A stretch of 64,000 nucleotides of DNA. Source: an uncultured Collinsella sp. (lineage in GTDB: Bacteria > Actinomycetota > Coriobacteriia > Coriobacteriales > Coriobacteriaceae). Positions 44,290 to 53,867 of this stretch are shown here, piece by piece; position 1 is the stretch's first letter; the number at the start of each line of letters is the position of its first letter. The position numbers were made by a program, and so were the translations under genes. Below the pieces are notes generated by a model. That model made no database searches, was not told the origin of the DNA, and saw nothing but the letters and a program-made list of their open reading frames with translations. The stretch is taken from assembly GCA_900756765.1 (NCBI GenBank), contig CAAELE010000013.1, forward strand, positions 1-64,000, in the 5' to 3' direction.

Positions 44290-45627
44290 ATGCCCCAGAA
44301 CATCTTCGGTACCGACGGCGTCCGTGGCGTCGCCAATGCCGACCTCTCGTGCGACCTCGCGTTTCGCCTGGGCCGCGCGGCGACCAAGTTTCTTGGTCCG
44401 GATATCTGCGTCGGCCGCGACACACGTCTTTCGGGCACCATGCTCGAGAGCGCTCTGACCGCCGGCATCATGGCCGAGGGCGGCCGTCCGCACTGCTGCG
44501 GCGTCATCCCCACGCCTGCCGTGGCGCTGCTCACCGTTCAAAACGAGCTCGACGGCGGCATCGTCATCTCCGCTTCGCACAATCCGCCGGAGTTCAACGG
44601 CATCAAGTTCTTTAGCCGCAAGGGCATGAAGCTTCCCGATGCGGTCGAGGAGGAGATCAGCGCCTGGGTCATGTCCGAGGAGGACATGGCTGCCGACACG
44701 CTGCCGACCGGTGCCGGCGTGGGCCACATTATCAAGATGAAGGACGCTCGCAAGGCATACGTCGACCACGCCATCGATACGCTTGATGGCCTGAGGCTCG
44801 ACGGCCTGGTTGTTGCCGTCGACTGCGGTCACGGTGCTTCCTGCCAGACTACGCCCGCCGCGCTGCAGCGCCTGGGTGCCACGGTCCATGCCATCAACAC
44901 CGATTACTGCGGCACCGACATCAACGTTGAGTGCGGCTCTACGCACCTCGAGCCCCTGCGCGAGCTCGTGCTGCGCACCCATGCTGACATCGGTCTGGCC
45001 CACGACGGCGACGCCGACCGCGTGCTGTTCGTGGACAGCGAGGGCAATGAGATCGATGGCGACTACATCCTGGCTATCTGTGGTTCTGACCTCGCCGCTC
45101 GTGGCAAGCTCGCCAATTCCGAGATCGTCTCGACCGTCATGTGCAACCTTGGCTTCTCCATCGCTATGAAGGAGCAGGGCTTCGAGATGGTTCAGACCGC
45201 CGTGGGCGACCGTTATGTTCTTGAGCGCATGCTCGCGGACGGCGCCGTCATCGGCGGCGAACAGTCCGGCCACATCATCTTCCTGGAGCACAACACCACC
45301 GGTGACGGCCTGGTGACGGCTCTGCAGCTGCTGGCCGTGCTCAAGCGCACCGGTCGTACCCTCACCGATCTTGCCGGCATCATGAAGAAGTACCCGCAGG
45401 TCCTCGTTAACGTGCATTCCGACAACAAGGCTGGTCTGGACGATTGCCAGCCCATCTGGGATGCCGTCGCTGCTGCCGAGAAGGAGCTTGACGGCCGCGG
45501 CCGCATTCTGGTGCGTCCGAGCGGTACCGAGCCGCTGGTCCGCGTAATGGCCGAGGCCGAGACGCACGAGCTGACCCAGCGCGTTGTCGACGACATCGTC
45601 GAGGTTGTCAAGCGCGAACTTCCCTAA
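44290..45627 (+). CDS. glmM: Phosphoglucosamine mutase
   Basis: A 445-residue enzyme converting glucosamine-6-phosphate to glucosamine-1-phosphate for cell wall precursors. The opening FGTDGVRGVAN, the phosphoserine Ser96 in ASHNPPEFNG, the magnesium loop HDGDADRVLF and the sugar-phosphate loop RPSGTEPLVRVM are all present. Length is normal. AAGGAG precedes the start. Together with EIIA-Glc and nagB downstream it makes an amino-sugar cluster, although each gene seems to have its own promoter. Confidence 0.97.
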   Translation: MPQNIFGTDGVRGVANADLSCDLAFRLGRAATKFLGPDICVGRDTRLSGTMLESALTAGIMAEGGRPHCCGVIPTPAVALLTVQNELDGGIVISASHNPPEFNGIKFFSRKGMKLPDAVEEEISAWVMSEEDMAADTLPTGAGVGHIIKMKDARKAYVDHAIDTLDGLRLDGLVVAVDCGHGASCQTTPAALQRLGATVHAINTDYCGTDINVECGSTHLEPLRELVLRTHADIGLAHDGDADRVLFVDSEGNEIDGDYILAICGSDLAARGKLANSEIVSTVMCNLGFSIAMKEQGFEMVQTAVGDRYVLERMLADGAVIGGEQSGHIIFLEHNTTGDGLVTALQLLAVLKRTGRTLTDLAGIMKKYPQVLVNVHSDNKAGLDDCQPIWDAVAAAEKELDGRGRILVRPSGTEPLVRVMAEAETHELTQRVVDDIVEVVKRELP

Positions 45628-45698
45628 TGGTCAAAAACGGGTGCCAAGTGGTAAACTGTTAAGGTTATTTTGGTTGATCGGTATGTCCGAGGGGGAGC

Positions 45699-46196
45699 AT
45701 GTTCACTAAAGTCCTAAGGTCTTTTGGTATGCGTGGTCGAGTCCTTACGTTGGATGCTCCCATCTCGGGTGACGTCATTCCGCTCTCCGAGGTAAACGAT
45801 CAGACGTTTGCTACCGGCCTTTTGGGCCAGGGCGTGGCGATTCAGCCCACCGGAACGCGCGTGATCGCGCCGGCTGATGCCAAGGTCGAGGCTATTTTTC
45901 CCACGGGACACGCCGTTGCGCTTAACACGGTCGATGGCTTGGACGTGCTCATCCACGTTGGTTTGGACACTGTTCAGCTCGAGGGCAAGCACTTTACCGT
46001 ACATGCGCAAGTGGGTGACATCGTTCATAAGGGCGATGTACTCATTGAGTTCGATCGCGAGGCAATTGCTGCCGAGGGCTACGATGTGACGGTTCCCATC
46101 TTGGTGTGCAACTCCGTTGAGTTCTCGAGTATCAAGGGCTCCGTTGGCGTGCATGTCGAAGAGATGGACCAGCTCATCGTTGCTCGCGAGCGCTAG
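45699..46196 (+). CDS. PTS glucose-type EIIA protein
   Basis: A 165-residue stand-alone EIIA of the glucose family. APISGDVIPLSEVNDQTFA opens the domain. The two active-site histidines lie in FPTGHAVAL and LIHVGLDTVQLEGKHF, the second being the phosphorylated one; GDIVHKGDVL follows. It receives phosphate from HPr and passes it to a membrane EIIBC or acts in regulation. No EIIBC is in the window. The start follows GAGGGGGAGC. It lies between glmM and nagB, which hints at glucosamine or N-acetylglucosamine uptake control. Confidence 0.93.
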   Translation: MFTKVLRSFGMRGRVLTLDAPISGDVIPLSEVNDQTFATGLLGQGVAIQPTGTRVIAPADAKVEAIFPTGHAVALNTVDGLDVLIHVGLDTVQLEGKHFTVHAQVGDIVHKGDVLIEFDREAIAAEGYDVTVPILVCNSVEFSSIKGSVGVHVEEMDQLIVARER

Positions 46197-46468
46197 TCGC
46201 TCCGCTTGGCCTTTAGCCTACAATTCAATCACGTTTACGGAGGGCGCCCTTGAAAGAGGGCGCCCTCCGTGGCAAGATGGGGATTGTCCGAAGCTAAACA
46301 GCTTTGGGTCACCGTGGACGGGCAGGGGCCTCGACGCGGTTAGACACGAGACACATATATTACGCGACCTCGCCCTGGTGGCCGCACACGTTGGTTGCGG
46401 CCGACGCGGGCCGCGGGCAAGTGCTTGTAAGGGGAGCCTTGCCTCTCTTGTACGAGAAAGGACGCGTA
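46197..46468. other. Long GC-rich leader region of nagB
   Basis: About 270 bases with several hairpins but no supported gene. A 12-bp stem (46238-46249 with 46258-46269) ends the EIIA unit, though it lacks a T tract. TACAAT at 46219 may be a -10 element. A second stem, GGCCGCA...TGCGGCC, lies near 46381-46405. No known riboswitch or glmS ribozyme pattern was recognised. The nagB frame is open upstream to 46304 but its translation there is not protein-like. Confidence 0.4.
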
Positions 46469-47197
46469 ATGAAAATCATTAAAGCTAAAGACTACGAGGA
46501 TATGAGCCGCAAGGCCGCTAATATCATCTCGGCCCAGGTTATCCTCAAGCCCGATTGCGTGCTGGGTCTTGCCACCGGCTCCACCCCGATTGGCGCCTAC
46601 AAGCAGCTCGCCGCTTGGTACGAGAAGGGCGACGTCGACTTCGCCGAGGTCAGCACTTATAACCTGGACGAGTATCGTGGTCTTTCGCACGACGATCCCC
46701 AGAGCTATCACTACTTTATGCGCGAGAACTTCTTCGATCACATCAATATCGATCTGAACAACACGCACGTGCCCGATGGCTCCAACCCCGATGCCGCTGC
46801 TGCCTGCTCAGAGTACGACAAGATCGTCGCTGCCGCCGGTTACCCGGATCTGCAGCTGCTCGGCATTGGTAATAACGGTCATATTGGCTTCAACGAGCCC
46901 GATGACCACTTCTCCAAGGGTACGCACTGCGTCGACCTGACCGAGAGCACCATTCAGGCTAACAGCCGCCTGTTCGACAGCATCGATGATGTGCCCCGTC
47001 AGGCTTACACCATGGGCACCCAGACCATCATGTATGCCCGCATGATCCTGGTTGTCGCCAACGGCGAGGCCAAGGCTCAGGCCGTGCACGATATGTGCTA
47101 TGGTCCGGTTACGCCCAAGTGCCCGGCTTCGATCCTGCAACTGCACACCAACTGCGTCGTCGTTGCTGACGAGGCCGCTCTTTCGCTCTGCAAGTAG
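46469..47197 (+). CDS. nagB: Glucosamine-6-phosphate deaminase
   Basis: A 242-residue enzyme that converts glucosamine-6-phosphate to fructose-6-phosphate and ammonia. Family motifs are clear: GLATGSTPIGAYKQL, NLDEYRGL with the catalytic aspartate, GIGNNGHIGFNEP and the closing LQLHTNCVVVADEAAL. It is slightly shorter than E. coli NagB and lacks the allosteric C-terminal extension. GAAAGGA precedes the start at 46469. It opposes the biosynthetic flux through GlmM encoded just upstream. Confidence 0.96.
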   Translation: MKIIKAKDYEDMSRKAANIISAQVILKPDCVLGLATGSTPIGAYKQLAAWYEKGDVDFAEVSTYNLDEYRGLSHDDPQSYHYFMRENFFDHINIDLNNTHVPDGSNPDAAAACSEYDKIVAAAGYPDLQLLGIGNNGHIGFNEPDDHFSKGTHCVDLTESTIQANSRLFDSIDDVPRQAYTMGTQTIMYARMILVVANGEAKAQAVHDMCYGPVTPKCPASILQLHTNCVVVADEAALSLCK

Positions 47198-47229
47198 CGA
47201 AAGCCTATCACCTCGACATAGCTTTGCCG

Positions 47230-47257
47230 AAGGCCTCCGCTTTGCGGGGGCCTTTTT
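47230..47257 (+). terminator. Terminator of nagB
   Basis: AAGGCCTCCGC-TTT-GCGGGGGCCTT with one mismatch, followed by TTTTT. Confidence 0.85.
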
Positions 47258-47641
47258 GCTGAGCGTGCGCCGTGTGCTTGACGAAAATCTGGCCGCGAAC
47301 TGGACGGGTGCGTCTGGTGCAGCATGATTCATTCCATAACAGATACTATGCATAAATGCTATGAAAAGGTCGTAGACGGTAGCTGGCGTTAGGTGAGTTG
47401 CGCAACTCCATTGAACAGCGCTCATTTGAGGTACACTGCCAAAGGATGGGACAAGCTGGCAAGCGCATTGACCTGCGCAAAGACTGATTGGTTGGGGGAT
47501 AAGTTTCAATCGGACCACGCTGAACAAAAACTTGCCATTTGCGTACCAACAAACATCCTAAACCGTAGCATCGCTCTATTCATCTAGCGATACATATGGT
47601 CTAGCGTTACGGTGTCCATGTGGTCGAGTTGAGGAGCGGGC
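47258..47641. other. Regulatory gap before the large ATPase regulator
   Basis: About 380 bases without a supported gene. GAGTTGCGCAACTC (47395-47408) is a perfect 14-bp palindrome and a possible operator. Base composition is more AT-rich than in the flanking genes. No terminator or repeat of the known families was found. Confidence 0.4.
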
Positions 47642-50641
47642 ATGGTTAACGATTTGGGCAATACGGACGACCTCGAGCTTATGCCGCTGGGCAGTAGTTA
47701 TACGGTGCGGCGCGATCGCTTGATGAACGAACTTATCGCCAAGGGCCGAAAGGCCGGCATCGTAGTCCTCTACGCGCCTGATGGCTTTGGGAAAACCTCG
47801 GTGCTGCTGCAGTATGCCCAAGAGGTTAAAAACGATCCGACGCGAGGTCCCGTGCGGATCATCGAGGCAGACCGCGCCATTGGGCGCGAGGTATTTATGC
47901 AGCTCGAGGTCGTTACCGAAGAGCTTAAGGACAAGCCGCACTCCCTGATCGCAATCGATAACGTGCCTAACCTCAGCCAGAGCGAGACCGAGGAGCTGAT
48001 CGACCGAATCCGAAGCCTGCGTGCTATGGGGGTTGGGGTCTTTATGAGCTGCCGTCCCTCGAATCGCCAGCTGATTCATGGACTGGGCGATTCGATTAAA
48101 GTCAACGCGCAGATGCTCAAGGTGCATGCCTACGAGTATTCGGCGTGGGCATCGGCGTTTTCGATCAGCACATCGCTCGACTTCTATCAGCTTACGCAGG
48201 GCGTGCCCGAGCTCGTCTCGGCTATGCAGTCGGGACTCTACGGGCAGGGAGACGTTGCCCAGATGCTCGAAAACGAGATCGTCAATATCTACGGTGCGGC
48301 ACTTGTTGACCTGGCGTCGCTCGAGAACAACGCCCTGTTTAGTGTGGCATGCTTGATGGTCTTAATGGGTGAGGGCAATATTTCGGAGCTCGAGGCTTGC
48401 GGTGTTAGGCTTTCGGCGATTGACCAGTCCTATCTTGTCCGCGATTATCCCATTTTTGGCGTTGATCCGGCAGACCGGAGCTTTACCTGCTTGGGTACCG
48501 AGGATAACGCACGCCTGCGATTGCGCAAGCTGGTCGCCGAAATTCGCCCCGAACTCGTTGTACGGGCGGCGCGTATATTGATTAAAGCGGGGCGCTGCGA
48601 TACCGCGATGGACCTCGCCGACGCGTTTTTGGACCGCAGTGCGGTGTTGGAACTTGCCGGGCAGTATGGGGTCGATCTGGCCTTGACGGGGCATGGAGGG
48701 GATGTCTGCCGTGCGGCGCTGGGAAAGACCGAGGCAGATGGTCGGGCATCGGAGCCGACGCCTGACGAGGCGCTCGGCATCTATCTGGCGGCGGTGAGCG
48801 TCTCCAATACAAAGCTCGCGCGGTATATGGCCTCAATTATCGAGTATGCGGGCGAGCAAGCGATTTGCGAGCTCGATCCCGTGTCGTGGAAGGTGGCGTA
48901 CGCGTTTACGGCCGCCTGTTATGGAGATAGCGGTCTGGGGCTTCCGGCAAGCCATACAGCGCTGGAAAGTGAGGCGTCTTGTGCCGCACTCGACATGCTG
49001 TCCGCACATGTCGAGATAAAGCATGGGCTGACCGAGCGGGCGAAGGGTGCTGAGATCCTCGCGGGGCTCAAAACGGATAAGGCCTATGATTGCGAGCTCG
49101 ATATCGCGGGGACGTTTGTGCGGGCGGACCGCATGTTGACGGAGCTATTTGATGGGTCGTATGCAGGGACTGACGAGCGTGATGACGAGATGGCCCTGAC
49201 GCTCGAGGCACTCGAAGCGCGTGGAATCCGAGCGCTCGCCATCTGGGTGCGCATGGTATTATCGGCGCGGCGCCTGTTTGCCGGCATGCCGGTGACCGAC
49301 GAGCAGGCATTCAATGAGCTCGACCGCTTTGCCGTGCGCGTGCGTGACAATCAAGTCCAGTTGTTTGGCTTGATACTGGAAGGCTGGCAGTCGCTGGCTG
49401 AGGGGCGTCCGGTCAATGCCAAATTCCGTGCGGTGCAGGTGCTCAGGCTTGCCGAGGAATCGATTGGATACATACGCGACAACGCACTGCTGCTAGAGCG
49501 CGCGGCGTACTTACGCAATACATCGATGGTATCGGTGCGCGAAGAGGCAGAGCTGCTCGATTTGAGCCGGACGCAGGTCGGTGGTGCCGAGGCTTGGATG
49601 GTGGCGCTGCATTTGGCCTCCGCTGGCCGCGATAGCGACCTTGCAGCCTGGATGTCTATGAACCGCCCAGGGATTTTAGATCCGTCGTATCGGCTGTTTG
49701 CGCGTCTTGCGATGCATTGTCTGGGTGAGCCGGCTGCTAGAATTCGAAAGAAGCTCCCGGTGCGCGAGCTGTCGCGGTATTCGCTGCGTGACGACTTTGA
49801 GGGCGAAGGCGAGCGTCTGTTCCAGGCCGGCGATGCCGAGGGTGTCGATGTGATTGGCCATATCGAGATCCGCATGTTTGGGGCGTTTCGCGCCGAGCGC
49901 GACGGGTTTCCCATCACGGATAAGATGTGGCGCCGCAAGAAAGCGGCGACGCTTGCCGAGCGGCTTGCGCTGGGCATGGATGCGCTGGTCGACCGCGAGA
50001 CACTGGCTATGGAGCTGTGGCCCCATGCCGAGTTCAATAGCGCCCGCAACAACCTGTACTCGACGATATCGCGCTTGCGTTCGGCCTTGGGGCCGACACC
50101 GGACGGCAAGTCGTGTGTGCTGATCCAAAACGAGTGCATTGGGCTTAATGGCGATTACGTCAAGACCGACGTGCGGTTGTTTGATCAGATAAGCCGCGAA
50201 GTTTTGGGAAATCGCACGGGTGCGCGCGGACCCCATCTGATCGAGCTGTGCCTTAAGATCGAGCAGCTCTACGCCGGCCCGTTGTATGTTCCCAATGGCT
50301 GTAATCCCACCTACTTTTTGCGTATGCGGCGCATTATGGAATCGAAGTATATTGACTGCATGATTCGGGGCGCGAATGCCGCCCTAGAAGAAAACGACCT
50401 GCAGTCGGCGGTATGGCTGGTGGAGTCGGGGCTGCGGCAAGAGACGGCGCGCGAGGACATGGTGCGTTGCGCCATGCGCGTCTACGGTGCGGCGGGGCGA
50501 CGACGCGATATCGTCGAGCTGTACAGTGGGCATATGCATCACCTGAGGGAGCAGGTCAATGGCGTGCCCGAACCCGAGACGCGGCGTCTGTACGAGCGCT
50601 TGGTGGAGGGCAGGCTTAACCGCGTGCTCGTTGAGCGATAA
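47642..50641 (+). CDS. Large STAND-type ATPase regulator with winged-helix and BTAD domains
   Basis: A 999-residue transcription regulator. The N-terminus has an NTPase domain with Walker A APDGFGKTS (Lys51) and a likely Walker B LIAIDNV, as in MalT/LuxR-type signal ATPases. The middle 300-700 is helical, TPR-like. At about 740-830 lies an OmpR-type winged helix (HIEIRMFGAFRAERDGFPI, MWRRKKAATLAERL, NLYSTISRLRSALG), followed by a bacterial transcriptional activation domain to the end (LCLKIEQLYAGPLYVPNG). The usual SARP order is winged helix first; here it is at the C-terminus. No target gene adjoins. GAGGAGC precedes the start. The ligand and regulon are unknown. Confidence 0.8.
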   Translation: MVNDLGNTDDLELMPLGSSYTVRRDRLMNELIAKGRKAGIVVLYAPDGFGKTSVLLQYAQEVKNDPTRGPVRIIEADRAIGREVFMQLEVVTEELKDKPHSLIAIDNVPNLSQSETEELIDRIRSLRAMGVGVFMSCRPSNRQLIHGLGDSIKVNAQMLKVHAYEYSAWASAFSISTSLDFYQLTQGVPELVSAMQSGLYGQGDVAQMLENEIVNIYGAALVDLASLENNALFSVACLMVLMGEGNISELEACGVRLSAIDQSYLVRDYPIFGVDPADRSFTCLGTEDNARLRLRKLVAEIRPELVVRAARILIKAGRCDTAMDLADAFLDRSAVLELAGQYGVDLALTGHGGDVCRAALGKTEADGRASEPTPDEALGIYLAAVSVSNTKLARYMASIIEYAGEQAICELDPVSWKVAYAFTAACYGDSGLGLPASHTALESEASCAALDMLSAHVEIKHGLTERAKGAEILAGLKTDKAYDCELDIAGTFVRADRMLTELFDGSYAGTDERDDEMALTLEALEARGIRALAIWVRMVLSARRLFAGMPVTDEQAFNELDRFAVRVRDNQVQLFGLILEGWQSLAEGRPVNAKFRAVQVLRLAEESIGYIRDNALLLERAAYLRNTSMVSVREEAELLDLSRTQVGGAEAWMVALHLASAGRDSDLAAWMSMNRPGILDPSYRLFARLAMHCLGEPAARIRKKLPVRELSRYSLRDDFEGEGERLFQAGDAEGVDVIGHIEIRMFGAFRAERDGFPITDKMWRRKKAATLAERLALGMDALVDRETLAMELWPHAEFNSARNNLYSTISRLRSALGPTPDGKSCVLIQNECIGLNGDYVKTDVRLFDQISREVLGNRTGARGPHLIELCLKIEQLYAGPLYVPNGCNPTYFLRMRRIMESKYIDCMIRGANAALEENDLQSAVWLVESGLRQETAREDMVRCAMRVYGAAGRRRDIVELYSGHMHHLREQVNGVPEPETRRLYERLVEGRLNRVLVER

Positions 50642-50646
50642 AAAAT

Positions 50647-50671
50647 GAGCGTCCGAATTGCTCGGACGCTC
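50647..50671. terminator. Bidirectional terminator between regulator and yhbY
   Basis: GAGCGTCCG (50647-50655) pairs with CGGACGCTC (50663-50671) at a convergent junction. Confidence 0.75.
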
Positions 50672-50710
50672 GCAAGCTTGATGTATGTTGGCTCGCCGAA
50701 TCGTTGGCTC

Positions 50711-51010
50711 TTAGACGAGCTTAATCTTCTCGATGTCCTTGCGCGAGGACTCGCGATATAGCGAGAACTTGCGGCCGATAACCTGGACGACCTCGGCATG
50801 GCAGCGCTCGGCGAGCTCTTCGGCGGCCTCGCGGGCGGAAAGGCTGGAACCATCGAGTACGGAGCACTTAACGAGCTCGTGCTTCTCCAGGTAGGCGACC
50901 GTCTGCTCGACGGTGCCTTCGTTGATGTCGGACTTGCCGATGATGATGGCGGGGTTGAGGTGATGGGCCATGCTGCGAAGCTGCTTGACCTGGGCTCCTG
51001 TCAGTGCCAT
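50711..51010 (-). CDS. yhbY: CRM/YhbY-family RNA-binding protein
   Basis: A 99-residue single CRM-domain protein. MALTGAQVKQLRSMAHHLNP, the conserved GKSDINEGTVEQT loop, and QVIGRKFSLYRES near the end are the family hallmarks. Bacterial YhbY proteins associate with pre-50S ribosomal particles. It is followed on the same strand, upstream, by a methyltransferase gene about 180 bases away; whether the two are cotranscribed is unclear. The gap holds no other supported gene. Confidence 0.93.
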   Translation of the reverse strand: MALTGAQVKQLRSMAHHLNPAIIIGKSDINEGTVEQTVAYLEKHELVKCSVLDGSSLSAREAAEELAERCHAEVVQVIGRKFSLYRESSRKDIEKIKLV

Positions 51011-51192
51011 GGGTTCTCGCTTTCTAGGTTATGGGGCGCCCCGCGATGGGGCCTTAATCTACGTGAGCTGTCCCACGATAGCGCAGGAACGGCGCGGTGT
51101 GGGGCGTGTTTGCCCAGTTCAAAAAGAATGCGGATGCCGAGCGGGAGAACAGCGCGGGTTACAGGTGGACGTGTACGGCGGCCGAAAGCGGT

Positions 51193-52080
51193 CTATGGGC
51201 GGCCCGAAGAGACCGGCTCCCATGCAATAAACGCCCAACGGACCTTGCGGACGTGGTCGAGCATGTAGCGCCCCTGCGGCACGCCCTTGGACCCTGGCTC
51301 GCCGGCATGGGGATTCTCAATCATATGCTGAGCGATGTAGTCGCGCAGACGGTCGATCTTATCCTCGTTACCGTGCTCGAGCATGCGGGAGAAGTCCGCT
51401 ACGCCCGCCTCAAGGCTATCGAAGGTATCGCGACGAGGTGATTCAAAGTACGTAACCTGCGGTAGGGCACCCATCTGAATGAGGATATTAAAGGCATATA
51501 CAAAACCATTACTGCAGGTAACCGAGGCACCGATGGCGTTCATCAGGTGCAGGTCATAGCGCGGGCTGGAGTTGGCGACCATCGTGACGGCACAACGCCG
51601 ACGAGCCGTTCGATCAAGTTTGGCAAGCGCGCCTTTTAGGTTGGTCGTGGTGACAGAGCGACTGGCAAAGGCAACATCTACCGCTTTCGCGACCGGTCCA
51701 ACCAAATCCCAATCATCATCCCAAGCAAGCTCAAGCGGTGTAATGCGATCCTCGAGCCCATAGTACTCAATGCCAGCATCAAGCGTGCCCAACATAGCAG
51801 GGGAAAAGTCAGCAGCAATCACAGGATGTCCAGCCTGAGCAAGCGGAATAGCAATCGACCCAGCCCCACACCCCATATCCAGCACGGACTCACCAGGCTT
51901 TAACGCCAACAGCTTCATAAAGTCCCGGGCATACGGAGCAGTCTCAAGCGGCCGAAAATGCCGAGCCCGCTTATCCCACTCAAAAGAATCATCAGCCCGC
52001 CGCCGACCAGCCTGCAGGCGCATCCATTCCTCATTCCAATCCGCAGAAAGCAGCTCAGATTGAATTACACCATCAGCCAC
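51193..52080 (-). CDS. Class I SAM-dependent methyltransferase
   Basis: A 295-residue methyltransferase. Motif I is VLDMGCGAGSIAIPLA, motif II region VIAADFSPAML, and DVAFASRSV follows as the post-I acidic region. The N-terminal 45 residues (WNEEWMRLQAGRRRADDSFEWDKRARHF) are common in small-molecule or tRNA-like methyltransferases of gut anaerobes. Substrate is unknown. Neighbours give no clue. The upstream gap to 52394 holds the palindromic element copy B and little else. Confidence 0.85.
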   Translation of the reverse strand: MADGVIQSELLSADWNEEWMRLQAGRRRADDSFEWDKRARHFRPLETAPYARDFMKLLALKPGESVLDMGCGAGSIAIPLAQAGHPVIAADFSPAMLGTLDAGIEYYGLEDRITPLELAWDDDWDLVGPVAKAVDVAFASRSVTTTNLKGALAKLDRTARRRCAVTMVANSSPRYDLHLMNAIGASVTCSNGFVYAFNILIQMGALPQVTYFESPRRDTFDSLEAGVADFSRMLEHGNEDKIDRLRDYIAQHMIENPHAGEPGSKGVPQGRYMLDHVRKVRWAFIAWEPVSSGRP

Positions 52081-52245
52081 GGGCCATCCCCCTCACAACA
52101 AAAAAGCGACTCCTCCCAAAAGAAGAGCCGCAACCAGCATATATCAGAAAGAACCGATCCAACGCCAAACCGCAATATCGACCATGCGGTGCAGGAGCGA
52201 AGCGACTGCAACCGGGATAGAACTCAACCGAGGTCCCGTTGTGCG

Positions 52246-52379
52246 GGAGCCCCGGGGAGGGCAAATATATAAGGTCGATCGCGAGTTCCGCACGAGCCGG
52301 AGAGCACTTAATGTGCTCTCCGTGCGAGTCAGGACTGTCCGAGCAGGCGACCTTATATATTTGCCCTCCCCGGGGCTCC
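52246..52379 (-). repeat. Structured palindromic element, copy B (3' end of the PFL gene)
   Basis: Outer arms 52246-52277 and 52348-52379 form a perfect 32-bp stem. On the minus strand the 70-base core contains ACAGTCCTG, a hairpin GGAGAGCAC-ATTAA-GTGCTCTCC and CGTGCGGAACTC, the same three blocks in the same order as copy A. The distal arm sequence GGGAGCCCCGG is shared, while the proximal arm is AT-rich (TATATAAGG) where copy A has GTGCTT. It lies 15 bases after the PFL stop in the gene's direction. It is the only notable feature of the 52081-52394 gap. Confidence 0.75.
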
Positions 52380-52394
52380 TCGCTAGTCCCTCAG

Positions 52395-53759
52395 CTAGTT
52401 CTTCAGCGAGTTCAGCGGCGCCGGGAAGCGTCCACCACGGTGGGCAAGCACGGTGCCGGCGTTGGGGTTCACCGGCATGATGGGCGCACGGCCGAACAGG
52501 CCGCCGTACTCGACGCAATCGCCCACGCCCTTGCCGATAGCGGGAATCACGCGGACGGCCGTGGTCTTGTTGTTGATGACGCCGATAGCCATCTCGTCGG
52601 CGATGATGCCGGCGATGGTCTCGACCGGGGTGTCACCGGGGATGGCGATCATGTCCAGGCCGACGGAGCACACGCAGGTCATGGCCTCGAGCTTCTCGAG
52701 CGAAAGCGCGCCAGCCTCGACGGCGGCGATCATGCCGGCGTCCTCGGACACGGGGATAAAAGCGCCCGAGAGGCCGCCCACGCTGGAGCTGGCCATGACG
52801 CCGCCCTTCTTGACGGCATCGTTGAGCATGGCGAGTGCGCAGGTCGTGCCCGGACCACCGCAGGTGCCCACGCCGATGATCTCGAGGATGCGCGCGACGG
52901 AGTCGCCGATGGCGGGCGTGGGGGCCAGCGACAGGTCGACAATGCCCTTCTCGACACCCAGGCGATGGGCGGCCTCGCGGCTCATGAGCTCGCCGGCACG
53001 GGTGATCTTAAAGGCGGTCTGCTTAATCTTTTCGGCGACTTCCATCATCGATGCGGAGTCGGGCAGCGTCTCCAGGGCTGCGGCCATAACGCCGGGGCCC
53101 GAAACGCCTACGTTGATGACGGCGTCGGCCTCGCCGCCGCCGTGGACAGCGCCCGCCATAAACGGGGAGTCCTCGACCATGTTGGCAAAGCAGACAAACT
53201 TGGAAGCGCCGACGGAGTCCTGGTCGGCCGTGAGTTTAGCGGCATCGATGATGGTCTGGGCGGCCATAAGCACGGCGTCCATGTTGATGCCGGCGCGCAG
53301 GCTGGCGACGTTGACGCTGGAGCAGACGCGGCTGGTGGTAGCGAGCGCCTGGGGGATGGACTGGATGACGCGGCGGTCGGCGTCGCCAATGCCCTTCTGG
53401 ACGAGTGCGGAGAAACCGCCCAGGTAATCGATGCCGAGCGTCTCGGCCGCGCGGTCGAGGGCATGCGCGATGGGGGTGAGGTCCTCATCCTTGCAGCACG
53501 CGGCGATCTGCGCCACCGGGGTGACGGAAACGCGCTTGTTGACGATGGGGATACCGTACTCGCGCTCGAGGTTCTCGGCGATCTCGACCAGGTGCTCAGC
53601 CGTGTGCGTCACGTGGTCGTAGATCTTCGTGCACATGCGGTCGAGGTTTTCGTCACCGCAACCCATGAGGGAAACACCCATGGTGATGGTCCTGATGTCG
53701 AGGTTCTGCTCCTCAACCATGCCGCGGGTTTCCGCGATTTCTGCGGGCGTGATCGCCAT
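52395..53759 (-). CDS. PFL-family (DUF711/UPF0210) protein
   Basis: A 454-residue protein of the UPF0210 family, widespread in anaerobes and structurally related to glycyl-radical enzymes but without a known reaction. Conserved segments include [46 protein letters not shown] and [19 protein letters not shown]. The start is placed at 53757-53759 ([14 protein letters not shown]), after TAGGAGCGC on the minus strand; the frame is open for 19 more codons upstream. It often lies beside a small ACT-domain regulator, which is not seen here. Its stop is followed by palindromic element B. Confidence 0.9.
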   Translation of the reverse strand: MAITPAEIAETRGMVEEQNLDIRTITMGVSLMGCGDENLDRMCTKIYDHVTHTAEHLVEIAENLEREYGIPIVNKRVSVTPVAQIAACCKDEDLTPIAHALDRAAETLGIDYLGGFSALVQKGIGDADRRVIQSIPQALATTSRVCSSVNVASLRAGINMDAVLMAAQTIIDAAKLTADQDSVGASKFVCFANMVEDSPFMAGAVHGGGEADAVINVGVSGPGVMAAALETLPDSASMMEVAEKIKQTAFKITRAGELMSREAAHRLGVEKGIVDLSLAPTPAIGDSVARILEIIGVGTCGGPGTTCALAMLNDAVKKGGVMASSSVGGLSGAFIPVSEDAGMIAAVEAGALSLEKLEAMTCVCSVGLDMIAIPGDTPVETIAGIIADEMAIGVINNKTTAVRVIPAIGKGVGDCVEYGGLFGRAPIMPVNPNAGTVLAHRGGRFPAPLNSLKN

Positions 53760-53804
53760 CCTTGCGCTCCTATCTGCCAAAACGAGCATAGTCCCCTTTA
53801 TTCT

Positions 53805-53842
53805 AACGTGCCGCACACGTCTCGTGGCGCGTGCGGCACGTT
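53805..53842. terminator. Hairpin at the end of the met operon
   Basis: AACGTGCCGCAC (53805-53816) pairs with GTGCGGCACGTT (53831-53842). It lies between metH and the PFL gene, both on the minus strand. Confidence 0.65.
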
Positions 53843-53867
53843 TTGGTGCTCGGTTGTTTCCGTTGTG

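Noticed and set aside
46304..46468. N-terminal extension of NagB
   Set aside because: NagB begins at its conserved MKIIKAKDYED start after a good ribosome site; the upstream part is not protein-like.
51097..51441. Plus-strand frame between yhbY and the methyltransferase
   Set aside because: Most of it is antisense to the methyltransferase, and the remainder shows no family.
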